Shown one piece after another: positions 32,106 through 43,454 of a stretch of DNA of 64,000 nt. Both the position numbers and the translations under genes were made by a program. The notes below the pieces were generated by a model that saw nothing but the letters and a program-made list of their open reading frames with translations, did not search any database and was not told where the DNA came from. The stretch is from the NCBI GenBank assembly GCA_030704615.1, contig CM060734.1, positions 29,218,042 through 29,282,041 on the forward strand. The letters run 5' to 3'. This DNA comes from Takakia lepidozioides (lineage: Eukaryota; Streptophyta; Takakiopsida; Takakiales; Takakiaceae). The first letter of the stretch is position 1. Each line of letters starts with the position of its first letter.

Positions 32106-33340
32106 TAGAATTTTAATGAAGTCTCTGTAAATGTAAATTCTCTTCCAGAGTATATAAAGGAAATTCTGCCCGACATTCGTGACCCCTCTCCAGTGTGCAT
32201 TCCAGCCACACAATCGCCCAAACCACGACGCTCCCAAAATCAGAAATGGGGCACCGCATTTCCAAAACAACTCTAAGAACCTCTTTTGGAAATGCGGCAC
32301 CGCATTTCCAAAACAGGGGAGGGACTAATTTTCCATTTCAATGTTGGCATAGTAAAAAGTAATCTGAATTGGAATGCGGTGCCGCATTTCCAAAATTTCC
32401 TTTGTCCACACGCCAGTTTTGGCCTCTCCCGCTCATTGCATGGATGCCACCACGCTTACAGAGGTCGAACAACGAGGTCGAACAAGGAGGTCGACATGGG
32501 GATTGAAAATGCGGTGCCGCATTTCAGTATTGGGGATGGTCGTTGTTCGAACTGCAGGCCCATCAGCAAAAATTGGCACCGCATTCCATTGTAAAAAAAA
32601 AGTCGATGACGGACATGGAAATGCGGCGCCGCATTTCCAGAACGGACATCGCAATTTGTCATTTGCAGACCCTCTCTCGGAAATGCGGTAACGCATTCCA
32701 TCGCGCTGGTCGGAAATGTCACACTTTTCGAAGTGTTGACGGAAATGCGGCACCGCATTCCCTTGTCCAAAAAGAAGTTTCCATTGCCAAGCTGGAAATG
32801 CGTCGCCGCATTTGCAATGCCAACCTCGTTTTTGATCAATTTATAGACCCGTGTTGGTATTTCGTGTACCTGGACGGAAATGATGCACCGCATTTTCGAT
32901 CGACATGGAAATGCGGTGCCGCATTTCGATGACATGACGTTACTCTGGTATATTCTTGACACATGACTCACATACCGGTTACTCTGTCCGGACAGACAAA
33001 TTGTAGAAATGAGACATCAAATTGTAAACAGTGGGCCAATCCGAGAGAGTAGCGGAGTACGCTCATGACAGCAGCTCCCGGATGGAGGAGGAGCAGGTGG
33101 CTGGAAAAAGTTCAAGCTAACGCTGCAATTCCTCACAAACACTCCAGGGCACATTTAAATTTCCCCCCCTACAGGATCCTGGACCGATGAAGATTGGCTG
33201 CTGCATGAATGTAGCCGTTTCAGTTTCCTACCCTGCCATGCAAACTATGGGCAGTCACTGCCAGGTGGGCCGATAGCCACTGGACACGACGAAGTCCATC
33301 CCCTCTTCGATGTAAATGCGGCGCCGAATTTCCATCCGGG
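32106..33340. repeat. Dispersed palindromes downstream of the methylase-like gene
   Basis: At least eleven further copies of the same palindrome at about 32242, 32288, 32371, 32505, 32570, 32617, 32680, 32741, 32793, 32876 and 32906, plus a decayed one at 33314. Spacing is irregular (20-130 bp) and spacers are unrelated to those of the main array. No gene is supported here. Confidence 0.9.
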
Positions 33341-33394
33341 GGGATGGACTTCGGTGGCAGATCTCAAACTATAACTTGTTGATGAGAAAGATGT

Positions 33395-34018
33395 ATGGGT
33401 TCATCCACCGCTGGCGTGATGAACACGTTCCACCTCCGTCGGTGGGTACGTGTGACCCAGATGCCATTATTGGAGGCCGGACTGCTCTTCCGCTTCGTAT
33501 CATTTCCAAAATCTAAGGGCTTCGTAGCTGTCCGCAAGGTCATCGGCATCCAAGTCGTCCTCAGGTCCTCCTTTGCAAGGATGCCGTGCTTCCGGAACCG
33601 GGACGACTGCCCCTTTGGAGGCATCGATTATGCAATGTATTCGGCCACATCGGGAGACATTGTTATCTGGTACACAGATTACACAGAAGATACTGGTTCG
33701 ATTGTGGAAACATTGGTGGCTTTTGAGTATATCGTAGGCCACTACGCCTTCGAGGGGGTGACGATCTTGGTTGAGGAGTCCGTGGCTCCTGCGCATCCTC
33801 GATTCCGATTTTCCCAGCTACGACGGTCACCCATGCAGAAGAAGGCGCACTGCTATGCTGTTGCGGTGGAACTGCTGCCACTGGACGTGGGTGGACTCCA
33901 TCGGAGAGACCTATTCTCCTCGAGGAGTGCGCTCCTCTTCTCCATTGTATGGGGACATTCGCATTGGTGTGGACGACGAAAACGTGAAGATTTCCATATT
34001 CGATGGTGGTATGATTGA
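33395..34018 (+). CDS. Hypothetical ORF near the element's right end
   Basis: A 207-aa open frame with no recognised domain. The middle part (SGDIVIWYTDYTEDTG, VEESVAPAHPRFRF) has protein-like composition, whereas the C-terminal part is Arg/His/Trp-rich and may be out of frame. Overlapping minus-strand frames weaken the case. It could be a decayed exon of a third element gene. Confidence 0.25.
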   Translation: MGSSTAGVMNTFHLRRWVRVTQMPLLEAGLLFRFVSFPKSKGFVAVRKVIGIQVVLRSSFARMPCFRNRDDCPFGGIDYAMYSATSGDIVIWYTDYTEDTGSIVETLVAFEYIVGHYAFEGVTILVEESVAPAHPRFRFSQLRRSPMQKKAHCYAVAVELLPLDVGGLHRRDLFSSRSALLFSIVWGHSHWCGRRKREDFHIRWWYD

Positions 34019-34534
34019 AGGGCAGGACATTGTGGTGAAACATCACTAGGGGCGGTACAACGGCTGCAATCGACTTTACATGGAGGAGCCCCAGGACTCA
34101 TGAGCTAGTTCTGAGAGCAGTCGAAGTCCCATTGACAACGTGACTTGTATTCAGTAGGCACAGGGCTCAAGATTTGAGGGCACAATCAGCACAGTAGACG
34201 TGCTTCAAATGCAATTCATGTGGATCAATAAAAACCTCATTGTGCCCTCTTTTTATTCTATTCTGTGTCCATTGTTCCGAGAATGCGTCATTGCTCATTT
34301 CGTTTGGGATTGGGAGTGTGGGTGGATTTTGCAAATGGCTGGTAGGCTGAAATGGGCCCCCATTGTACAGAGCAGTACCACCCTACCATTCGCGAAACAT
34401 TGCCTTTCAATATATAATTCTAAAACATTGCCGAACCTCCTTCATCGGGAGGTCCTTCTCCCCCTATGACCGTGGCACCCTAAACCCTATTCCCGCGGAC
34501 ACTCATTTCCGGAAAATAGTGCTGCTCATGTTTT
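34019..34534. other. Right subterminal region of the element, no gene seen
   Basis: No palindrome of the main family and no convincing frame. It leads into the CATGAGC-type right terminus. Confidence 0.35.
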
Positions 34535-34603
34535 TCCACACTTACGACTCTGCTCATGGCTCATGCCGCTCATGGCTCATGGCTCATGAAATAGCAGCCC
34601 CCC
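34535..34603 (-). repeat. Right terminal inverted repeat of the MULE-like element
   Basis: GCTCATGGCTCATGCCGCTCATGGCTCATGGCTC-type words leading to ATGAAATAGCAGCCCCCC. Its reverse complement matches the left end over CTATTTCATGAGC and the 51500-51520 terminus over GGGGCTGCTATTTCATGAGC. Confidence 0.82.
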
Positions 34604-37600
34604 AACCCCGCCAAAATTTGGACCAATCAAAAATGTCCAAAAACAAAGTGTTCTTCGCTCACTATTGCATAACTCTATGAGTGCATGAAGTAGAACACAA
34701 ATCAAGTTTGGAGTGCAAAACAGGGAAGAAACTTTGGTTTTGGGTCCAAATGAATTTTGTTCGCTCCCAAATTTGGCACGCATTGCATATGGAGTCATTA
34801 CGCATACGGTTCAGAAACGGAATGAACCATGAGCACGCGAAACGCAGTCCAACAGGTCCCAGAGTAATAGAATATCCAACGGAATTCATGGCATCGGGTG
34901 AACGGATGGTTGCCCATCCAAATCATTTTTGTTTGCTTTCAAACTTTGCCAGTACGTTCGGGACATCCTCTCACAAGTCCGGACTAATATGAGATCAATC
35001 GAAATTCATTCGATGGCTCAACGGATGGTTGGCCATCGAAATGATTTTGGTTCGCTTTGAGACTTGGCCAGTATGTTCAATGTGCCATCTAAGAGGTCCC
35101 AGAGTAATATGAGACGAAACGAAATTGGTTCGGTGGCCCAACGGATGGTTGCCCATCCAAACGATTTTCGTTCGCTTCGAGATTTGGCCGGCATATTCAT
35201 CGTACCATCTGACAGGCCCAGAGTAATGTGAGATCAATCGAAATTCGTTCGATGGGCCAATGAGGCGTTCACTTGTCATCAGTTTTCGTTCATTGCGGAA
35301 AAAAAAAATCTAGCAATGCGTGCACGGCTATTGCACCCATTGAACGGATGTGGTTGAAGCCCATCTTTTGCCCGCATGTGCTTGAACGTGTGCGGAGACA
35401 CAACAGAAGAATAAATCATTTGCCTCCCCGTCGACGCGCTCACCCCTCAAGCCATTCGAGAATTTAAATCAATTTTAAGCCAAATGATTAGGTTTGCACT
35501 GCCTTTGATTGGGGGTTTCTGGCACGTATCGATTTTGTTTTTGGCTCAATTTGTTCTGCGGCTTCAAGCATCCCACCGCTACTCCCCGCCAAAATTGGAC
35601 CAATCAAAAATGTCCAAAAACAAAAGTGTTCTCTTCGCTCACTATTGCATAACTCTCTATGAAGAGTGCATGAAGTAGAACACAAATCAAGTTTGGAGTG
35701 CAAAACAGGGAAGAAACTTGGTTTTGGGTCCAAATGAATTTTGTTCGCTCCCAAATTTGGCACGCATGTTGCATATGGAGTCATTACGCATACGGTTCAG
35801 AAACGGAATGAACCATGAGCACGCGAAACGCAGTCCAACAGGTCCCGAGTAATAGAATATCCAACGGAATTCATGGCATCGGGTGAACGGATGGTTGCCC
35901 ATCCAAATCATTTTTGTTTGCTTTCAAACTTTGCCAGTACGTTCGGGACATCCTCTCACAAGTCCCGGACTAATATGAGATCAATCGAAATTCATTCGAT
36001 GGCTCAACGGATGGTTGGCCATCGAAATGATTTTGGTTCGCTTTGAGACTTGGCCAGTATGTTCAATGTGCCATCTAAGAGGTCCCAGAGTAATATGAGA
36101 CGAAACGAAATTGGTTCGGTGGCCCAACGGATGGTTGCCCATCCAAACGATTTTCGTTCGCTTCGAGATTTGGCCGGCATATTCATCGTACCATCTGACA
36201 TGCCCCAGAGTAATGTGAGATCAATCGAAATTCGTTCTGGGCCAATGAGGCGTTCACTTGTCATCAGTTTTCGTTCATTGCGGAAAAAAAAAATCTAGCA
36301 ATGCGTGCACGGCTATTGCACCCATTGAACGGATGTGGTTGAAGCCCATCTTTTGCCCGCATGTGCTTGAACGTGTGCGGAGACACAACAGAAGAATAAA
36401 TCATTTGCCTCCCCGTCGACGCGCTCACCCCTCAAGCCATTCGAGAATAAATCAATTTTAAGCCCAATGATTAGGTTTGCACTGCCTTTGATTGGGGGTT
36501 TCTGGCACGTATCGATTTTGTTTTTGGCTCAATTTGTTCTGCGGCTTCAAGCATCCCACCGCTACTCCCCGCCAAAATTTGGACCAATCAAAAATGTCCA
36601 AAAACAAAAGTGTTCTCTTCGCTCACTATTGCATAACTCTCTATGAAGTGCATGAAGTAGAACACAAATCAAGTTTGGAGTGCAAAACAGGGAAGAAACT
36701 TTGGTTTTGGGTCCAAATGAATTTGTTCGCTCCCAAATTTGGCACGCATGTTGCATATGGAGTCATTACGCATACGGTTCAGAAACGGAATGAACCATGA
36801 GCACGCGAAACGCAGTCCAACAGGTCCCAGAGTAATAGAATATCCAACGGAATTCATGGCATCGGGTGAACGGATGGTTGCCCATCCAAATCATTTTTGT
36901 TTGCTTTCAAACTTTGCAGTACGTTCGGGACATCCTCTCACAAGTCCCGGACTAATATGAGATCAATCGAAATTCATTCGATGGCTCAACGGATGGTTGG
37001 CCATCGAAATGATTTTGGTTCGCTTTGAGACTTGGCCAGTATGTTCAATGTGCCATCTAAGAGGTCCCAGAGTAATATGAGACGAAACGAAATTGGTTCG
37101 GTGGCCCAACGGATGGTTGCCCATCCAAACGATTTTCGTTCGCTTCGAGATTTGGCCGGCATATTCATCGTACCATCTGACATGCCCAGAGTAATGTGAG
37201 ATCAATCGAAATTCGTTCGATGGGCCAATGAGGCGTTCACTTGTCATCAGTTTTCGTTCATTGCGGAAAAAAAAAATCTAGCAATGCGTGCACGGCTATT
37301 GCACCATTGAACGGATGTGGTTGAAGCCCATCTTTTGCCCGCATGTGCTTGAACGTGTGCGGAGACACAACAGAAGAATAAATCATTTGCCTCCCCGTCG
37401 ACGCGCTCACCCCTCAAGCCATTCGAGAATTTAAATCAATTTTAAGCCAATGATTAGGTTTGCACTGCCTTTGATTGGGGGTTTCTGGCACGTATCGATT
37501 TTGTTTTTGGCTCAATTTTGTTCTGCGGCTTCAAGCATCCCACCGCTACTCCCGCCAAAATTTGGACCAATCAAAAATGTCCAAAAACAAAAGTGTTCTC

Positions 37601-40600
37601 TTCGCTCACTATTGCATAACTCTCTATGAAGAGTGCATGAAGTAGAACACAAATCAAGTTTGGAGTGCAAAACAGGGAAGAAACTTTGGTTTTGGGTCCA
37701 AATGAATTTTGTTCGCTCCCAAATTTGGCACGCATGTTGCATATGGAGTCATTACGCATACGGTTCAGAAACGGAATGAACCATGAGCACGCGAAACGCA
37801 GTCCAACAGGTCCCAGAGTAATAGAATATCCAACGGAATTCATGGCATCGGGTGAACGGATGGTTGCCCATCCAAATCATTTTTGTTTGCTTTCAAACTT
37901 TGCCAGTACGTTCGGGACATCCTCTCACAAGTCCCGGACTAATATGAGATCAATCGAAATTCATTCGATGGCTCAACGGATGGTTGGCCATCGAAATGAT
38001 TTTGTTTCGCTTGAGACTTGGCCAGTATGTTCAATGTGCCATCTAAGAGGTCCCAGAGTAATATGAGACGAAACGAAATTGGTTCGGTGGCCCAACGGAT
38101 GGTTGCCCATCCAAACGATTTTCGTTCGCTTCGAGATTTGGCCGGCATATTCATCGTACCATCTGACATGCCCAGAGTAATGTAGATCAATCGAAATTCG
38201 TTCGATGGGCCAATGAGGCGTTCACTTGTCATCAGTTTTCGTTCATTGCGGAAAAAAAAAATCTAGCAATGCGTGCACGGCTATTGCACCCATTGAACGG
38301 ATGTGGTTGAAGCCCATCTTTTGCCCGCATGTGCTTGAACGTGTGCGGAGACACAACAGAAGAATAAATCATTTGCCTCCCCGTCGACGCGCTCACCCCT
38401 CAAGCCATTCGAGAATTTAAATCAATTTTAAGCCAATGATTAGGTTTGCACTGCCTTTGATTGGGGGTTTCTGGCACGTATCGATTTTGTTTTTGGCTCA
38501 ATTTTGTTCTGCGGCTTCAAGCATCCCACCGCTACTCCCCCGCCAAAATTTGGACCAATCAAAAATGTCCAAAAACAAAAGTGTTCTCTTCGCTCACTAT
38601 TGCATAACTCTCTATGAAGAGTGCATGAAGTAGAACACAAATCAAGTTTGGAGTGCAAAACAGGGAAGAAACTTTGGTTTTGGGTCCAAATGAATTTTGT
38701 TCGCTCCCAAATTTGGCACGCATGTTGCATATGGAGTCATTACGCATACGGTTCAGAAACGGAATGAACCATGAGCACGCGAAACGCAGTCCAACAGGTC
38801 CCAGAGTAATAGAATATCCAACGGAATTCATGGCATCGGGTGAACGGATGGTTGCCCATCCAAATCATTTTTGTTTGCTTTCAAACTTTGCCAGTACGTT
38901 CGGGACATCCTCTCACAAGTCCCGGACTAATATGAGATCAATCGAAATTCATTCGATGGCTCAACGGATGGTTGGCCATCGAAATGATTTTGGTTCTTTG
39001 AGACTTGGCCAGTATGTTCAATGTGCCATCTAAGAGGTCCCAGAGTAATATGAGACGAAACGAAATTGGTTCGGTGGCCCAACGGATGGTTGCCCATCCA
39101 AACGATTTTCGTTCGCTTCGAGATTTGGCCGGCATATTCATCGTACCATCTGACATGCCCCAGAGTAATGTGAGATCAATCGAAATTCGTTCGATGGGCC
39201 AATGAGGCGTTCACTTGTCATCAGTTTTCGTTCATTGCGGAAAAAAAAATCTAGCAATGCGTGCACGGCTATTGCACCCATTGAACGGATGTGGTTGAAG
39301 CCCATCTTTTGCCCGCATGTGCTTGAACGTGTGCGGAGACACAACAGAAGAATAAATCATTTGCCTCCCCGTCGACGCGCTCACCCCTCAAGCCATTCGA
39401 GAATTAAATCAATTTAAGCCAATGATTAGGTTTGCACTGCCTTGATTGGGGGTTTCTGGCACGTATCGATTTTGTTTTTGGCTCAATTTTGTTCTGCGGC
39501 TTCAAGCATCCCACCGCTACTCCCCGCCAAAATTGGACCAATCAAAAATGTCCAAAAACAAAAGTGTTCTCTTCGCTCACTATTGCATAACTCTATGAAG
39601 AGTGCATGAAGTAGAACACAAATCAAGTTTGGAGTGCAAAACAGGGAAGAAACTTTGGTTTTGGGTCCAAATGAATTTTGTTCGCTCCCAAATTTGGCAC
39701 GCATGTTGCATATGGAGTCATTACGCATACGGTTCAGAAACGGAATGAACCATGAGCACGCGAAACGCAGTCCAACAGGTCCCAGAGTAATAGAATATCC
39801 AACGGAATTCATGGCAGGTGAACGGATGGTTGCCCATCCAAATCATTTTTGTTTGCTTTCAAACTTTGCCAGTACGTTCGGGACATCCTCTCACAAGTCC
39901 CGGACTAATATGAGATCAATCGAAATTCATTCGATGGCTCAACGGATGGTTGGCCATCGAAATGATTTTGGTTCGCTTTGAGACTTGGCCAGTATGTTCA
40001 ATGTGCCATCTAAGAGGTCCCAGAGTAATATGAGACGAAACGAAATTGGTTCGGTGGCCCAACGGATGGTTGCCCATCCAAACGATTTTCGTTCGCTTCG
40101 AGATTTGGCCGGCATATTCATCGTACCATCTGACATGCCCCAGAGTAATGTGAGATCAATCGAAATTCGTTCGATGGGCCAATGAGGCGTTCACTTGTCA
40201 TCAGTTTTCGTTCATTGCGGAAAAAAAAAATCTAGCAATGCGTGCACGGCTATTGCACCCATTGAACGGATGTGGTTGAAGCCCATCTTTTGCCCGCATG
40301 TGCTTGAACGTGTGCGGAGACACAACAGAAGAATAAATCATTTGCCTCCCCGTCGACGCGCAACCCTCAAGCCATTCGAGAATTTAAATCAATTTTAAGC
40401 CAATGATTAGGTTGCACTGCCTTTGATTGGGGGTTTCTGGCACGTATCGATTTTGTTTTTGGCTCAATTTTGTTCTGCGGCTTCAAGCATCCCACCGCTA
40501 CTCCCCCGCCAAAATTTGGACCAATCAAAAATGTCCAAAAACAAAAGTGTTCTCTTCGCTCACTATTGCATAACTCTCTATGAAGAGTGCATGAAGTAGA

Positions 40601-41243
40601 ACACAAATCAAGTTTTGGAGTGCAAAACAGGGAAGAAAACTTTGGTTTTGGGTCCAAATGAATTTTGTTCGCTCCAAATTTGCACGCAGTTGCATATGGA
40701 GTCATTACGCATACGGTTCAGAAACGGAATGAACCATGAGCACGCGAAACGCAGTCCAACAGGTCCCAGAGTAATAGATATCCAACGGAATTCATGGCAT
40801 CGGGTGAACGGATGGTTGCCCATCCAATCATTTTTGTTTGCTTCAAACTTTGCCAGTACGTTCGGGAATCCTCTCACAAGTCCCGGGACTAATATGAGAT
40901 CAATCGAAATTCATTCGATGGCTCAACGGGATGGTTGGCCATCGAAATGATTTTGGTCGCTTTGAGACTTGGCCAGTATGTTCAATGTGCCATCTAAGAG
41001 GTCCAGAGTAATATGAGACGAAACGAAATTGGTTCGGTGGCCCAAGGATGGTTGCCCATCCTAAACGATTTTCGTTCGCTTCGAGATTTGGCCGGCATAT
41101 TCATCGTACCATCTGACAGGCCCCAGAGTAATGTGAGATCAATCGAAATTCGTTCGATGGGCCAATGAGGCGTTCACTTGTCATCAGTTTTCGTTCATTG
41201 CGGAAAAAAAAAAATCTAGCAATGCGTGCACGGCTATTGCACC
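34604..41243. repeat. Higher-order satellite array, right part (about 6.7 units)
   Basis: The landmark GCGGAAAAAAAAAATCTAGC recurs at 35295, 36280, 37263, 38248, 39237, 40217 and 41200, giving units of 980-989 bp. Copies differ mainly by single-base indels and sporadic substitutions. Sub-monomers of 119-120 bp start at, for example, 34901, 35020 and 35140 with AACGGATGGTTG. The array ends at GCTATTGCACCC (41243) against a LINE fragment. The last unit (40500-41200) has more indels than the inner ones. Open frames repeated here (for example MSSVFVHCGKKKSSN) are shadows. Confidence 0.95.
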
Positions 41244-41570
41244 CGGCACGATAACCTTGACCTCCTCATTGTTTTTCCTAAATCCACCAATACTAACTAC
41301 CTAACCCATATCCATCAGCAACACACCTCCCCACCCCAACCAATAGACGCCCGATACGTCCATACCCCCCTTCTTGCTCCTAACGTGCATGTTTGCATTG
41401 CTGAATGCAACCCGATAAAGACATCTCCTACACCACCCCCATCATCTGCACAGGATCTCGCATGTCCAAATTATACGCCTCCAACGGCCGCTACATAGGC
41501 CTTATTCCAAACGACCGCCTCTCTTGGCTCTGGCATAGATTTTCTACCTCTTCCCCCTCACCTAGTCAGT
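41244..41570 (+). pseudogene. LINE ORF2 linker fragment
   Basis: Encodes TNTNYLTHIHQQHTS and LYASNGRYIGLIPNDRLSW followed by LWHRFSTS, which align with TNTNYLAHTHQQHTS and LYTLNGSFAGSISNIRLTW in the minus-strand LINE at 60480-60100. The segment lies between the RT/thumb and the C-terminal zinc region of that LINE. Both ends are truncated; the left end is fused directly to the satellite. Confidence 0.65.
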
Positions 41571-42470
41571 TCTGTTCCAGCAAACACCCCAACCCTACTT
41601 ATCACACTAGTTCCTATGCTGACTTGTGTCTGCTTCCAACAGGCATTCACCTTAATGCCTCGATTGTTCCACCATTGATTAGGGTTGGAAACCGATTCTT
41701 TCCAGAGCTTCTCCTCGTATCTATTTTCAATACTTTTTGTTGCCACATTGGCAATAACATGTCAAAATCACTCCAAAACCACCATATATCCACCAACAAG
41801 CTGACTTGCAGAATTCAACATGAAAATTTAGGGATGACTCTGATAGCAGGGAAAAACAGGGTGAAATGTGTTGAAGAAGGTACCTTCATCAGCAGTGCCT
41901 TGTTCTATCAATTGTGTTGTTGCCGCTGCTGTTTCAAGTTGACCATCTACCCACTTGCAGCTATTGATCCACAGGGAATCAGAAGTAATCTTGTGTTTGA
42001 AATCCGTTCCTCTTGGATGAATCTGGACCTCTATCCCTGGTCCTTACGCTATCCCTGCCTGTGTACAAATCATGAATAACATCCTCAGCCATGATGCTAG
42101 CAGCTGACACTGACGGCCTGAAGTTCTTGCAACAAACACCCCAACCCTACTTATTACAGTAGTTCCAATTCTGAATTGCATATGCTTCTCTCTGTAGTCC
42201 AACAGGCATTCACCTTTTTGTCTCCATTGGGGTTGGAAAAGTGTTCATTCCAACGCTTTTCCTCATCTCTGTCATTTGTTTTTGGATACTTTCCTGCTGC
42301 CACATCAGCATAAACTTGTCAAAGTCACCCCAAACTACCACAGATCCACCCAACGAGCTAACTTACAGAATTCCATATGCATCTCAAGGCCGAGTCTGGT
42401 GAGAGAACAAAACAGGCTGAAATAGGTTGAAGAAGAAGGTGCCCTCACCACATTGTCCTTGACCTTGTGA
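41571..42470 (+). repeat. Tandem duplication of a ~350-bp non-coding segment
   Basis: 41577-41920 and 42127-42470 are diverged direct copies. Shared words: CAAACACCCCAACCCTACTTAT, CCAACAGGCATTCACCTT, TTGGGGTTGGAAA-like, TCCTC.TCTCT..., CAAAGTCACCCCAAACTACCA-like, GAATTC.ATATGCA. The period is about 550 bp. A 224-aa ORF across the first copy is probably not a gene. Confidence 0.65.
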
Positions 42471-42949
42471 CATGACCCATGGAGGATTTGGAGGACCATC
42501 AACCCAAAAGGACCTCTCGTGTGTGCTGCTTGTGTCTGTAGTCAGGTAATGTCGGATTGGTCTGTGAGAACCACCACGTTGCAACTGAGCGGGCAATGGC
42601 CTGCTAAGACCAAGCTGACTCTCCCAAGAACCTTGTAAACATCAGGAAGAATACCAAATCATGGTACTAACAGGAGCCAAGAGCCCACATTTGCAGGATG
42701 GACGAACTTTCTCACATCATACATTAAGAAAAACCCACACCTTGCGATTGCGGTTGTCCCACCATCGTGAAGGAGCTTCAAAAAACACTGCTCCGTGCTC
42801 CCAGGTCTGCTCCGAGGTTTGTGCTCGAAAATCCGACGGCTATGTGCACAATGGCTATGCCACAAACGGCTACGCCCACCTTCTGGACTCTTCCTTCAAA
42901 AGACTCCTGACCCCTAAAAGACTCCGAGGTCTTCCTTTCAAAGAGTCCG
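42471..42949. other. No gene or clear repeat seen
   Basis: Mixed-composition sequence. Words ACGGCTA and AGACTCC recur near 42835-42920 as weak local repeats. Confidence 0.3.
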
Positions 42950-43295
42950 GACGGAAATGCTCCGCATTTCCGTTCTGAGTCTAACTGACGAAAGGGCTGA
43001 AGCCCAGTTCCTGCAAGAGTTTGAGACTGAAACGAGGGTGCTGCTGCTCAACGTCTGGAGCATGACTTCTCTAGCATTCTGCACGAACTTTGTGTTGTCA
43101 GGGAAGGTGTGGAGGACGCATTTCAAATGCGAGAACTTCCCACAGTCATTCCCCAGACTACAGGTACGGGTGGGGATGCTCCATCTGATCAGCCCCTTCC
43201 TCCACCTCCAGATATGTCGCCGGAGGAATTCCAGAGTGCAGCGGATGCCATGTTGGAGGAGACACACAGCAGCAGAGAGAGATGACTCCAGCCGC
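42950..43295 (+). pseudogene. Relic of the ParB/methylase-like gene's first large exon with one palindrome
   Basis: Begins with a shortened palindrome (GACGGAAATGCTCCGCATTTCC-like, about 42950-42972), then encodes AEAQFLQEF near 43000 and MSPEEFQSAADAMLEETHSS near 43215-43275. These match AEAQFLEDF and MSPEDFKSAADKMLEETHSS of the gene at 27507. The relic ends soon after at the LINE 3' end. It shows the palindrome and this gene travelling together in a second genomic location. Confidence 0.75.
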
Positions 43296-43454
43296 GGTCG
43301 GCGTAACTAAGAGCCACTTCACTTTGCGGCTACTGCCCCTTTTCGGGGGTGGGCCCTATATAAAAACTATTGAGTGTCTGGAGGGCACCCCCTAACTTAG
43401 GGGACAGGTGCTCGGAAAGGTACCCCAGGGGGTACCCTTGGGGTATATGGAGTT
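43296..43454 (-). other. LINE 3' untranslated region with two perfect hairpins
   Basis: CCCCTAA/TTAGGGG (43389-43395 and 43397-43403) and GGTACCCC/GGGGTACC (43419-43426 and 43429-43436) are perfect inverted repeats with 1-2-nt loops. They lie just downstream (minus strand) of the LINE ORF stop. 3' stem-loops are recognised by the RT of many LINEs; that role is inferred. Confidence 0.55.

Larger units (their letters stand above)
20066..34603. mobile_element. 14.5-kb MULE-like transposon carrying a ParB/methyltransferase-like gene
   Basis: The insertion interrupts the satellite at one point of its unit: the left array ends CTACTCCCC and the right array resumes ACCCCGCCAAAATTTGG. The ends are inverted: left GAGGTTTACTATTTCATGAGC (from 20066) and right, on the other strand, GGGGCTGCTATTTCATGAGC (ending 34603), both followed by strings of CATGAGC. 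Flanks CTCCCCTGC (20057-20065) and AACCCCGCC (34604-34612) may be a decayed 9-bp target duplication of CTCCCCGCC, the size typical of Mutator-like elements. Contents: transposase gene (minus), palindrome array, ParB/methylase-like gene (plus), more palindromes. A second right end occurs at 51500-51520. Confidence 0.82.

Noticed and set aside
32106-32275. Readthrough extension of the ParB/methylase-like protein beyond its TAA TAG
   Set aside because: About 55 further codons are open, but this has a several-percent chance probability and runs into non-coding palindromes.
18757-40398. Repeated 64-66-aa ORFs (MSSVFVHCGKKKSSN.. and others) as a gene family
   Set aside because: They are open frames of a ~985-bp satellite, present in several overlapping frames on both strands and broken by single-base indels between units.
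41405-42079. 224-aa plus-strand ORF as a single gene
   Set aside because: Only its first part matches the LINE linker; the rest crosses a tandemly duplicated non-coding repeat.
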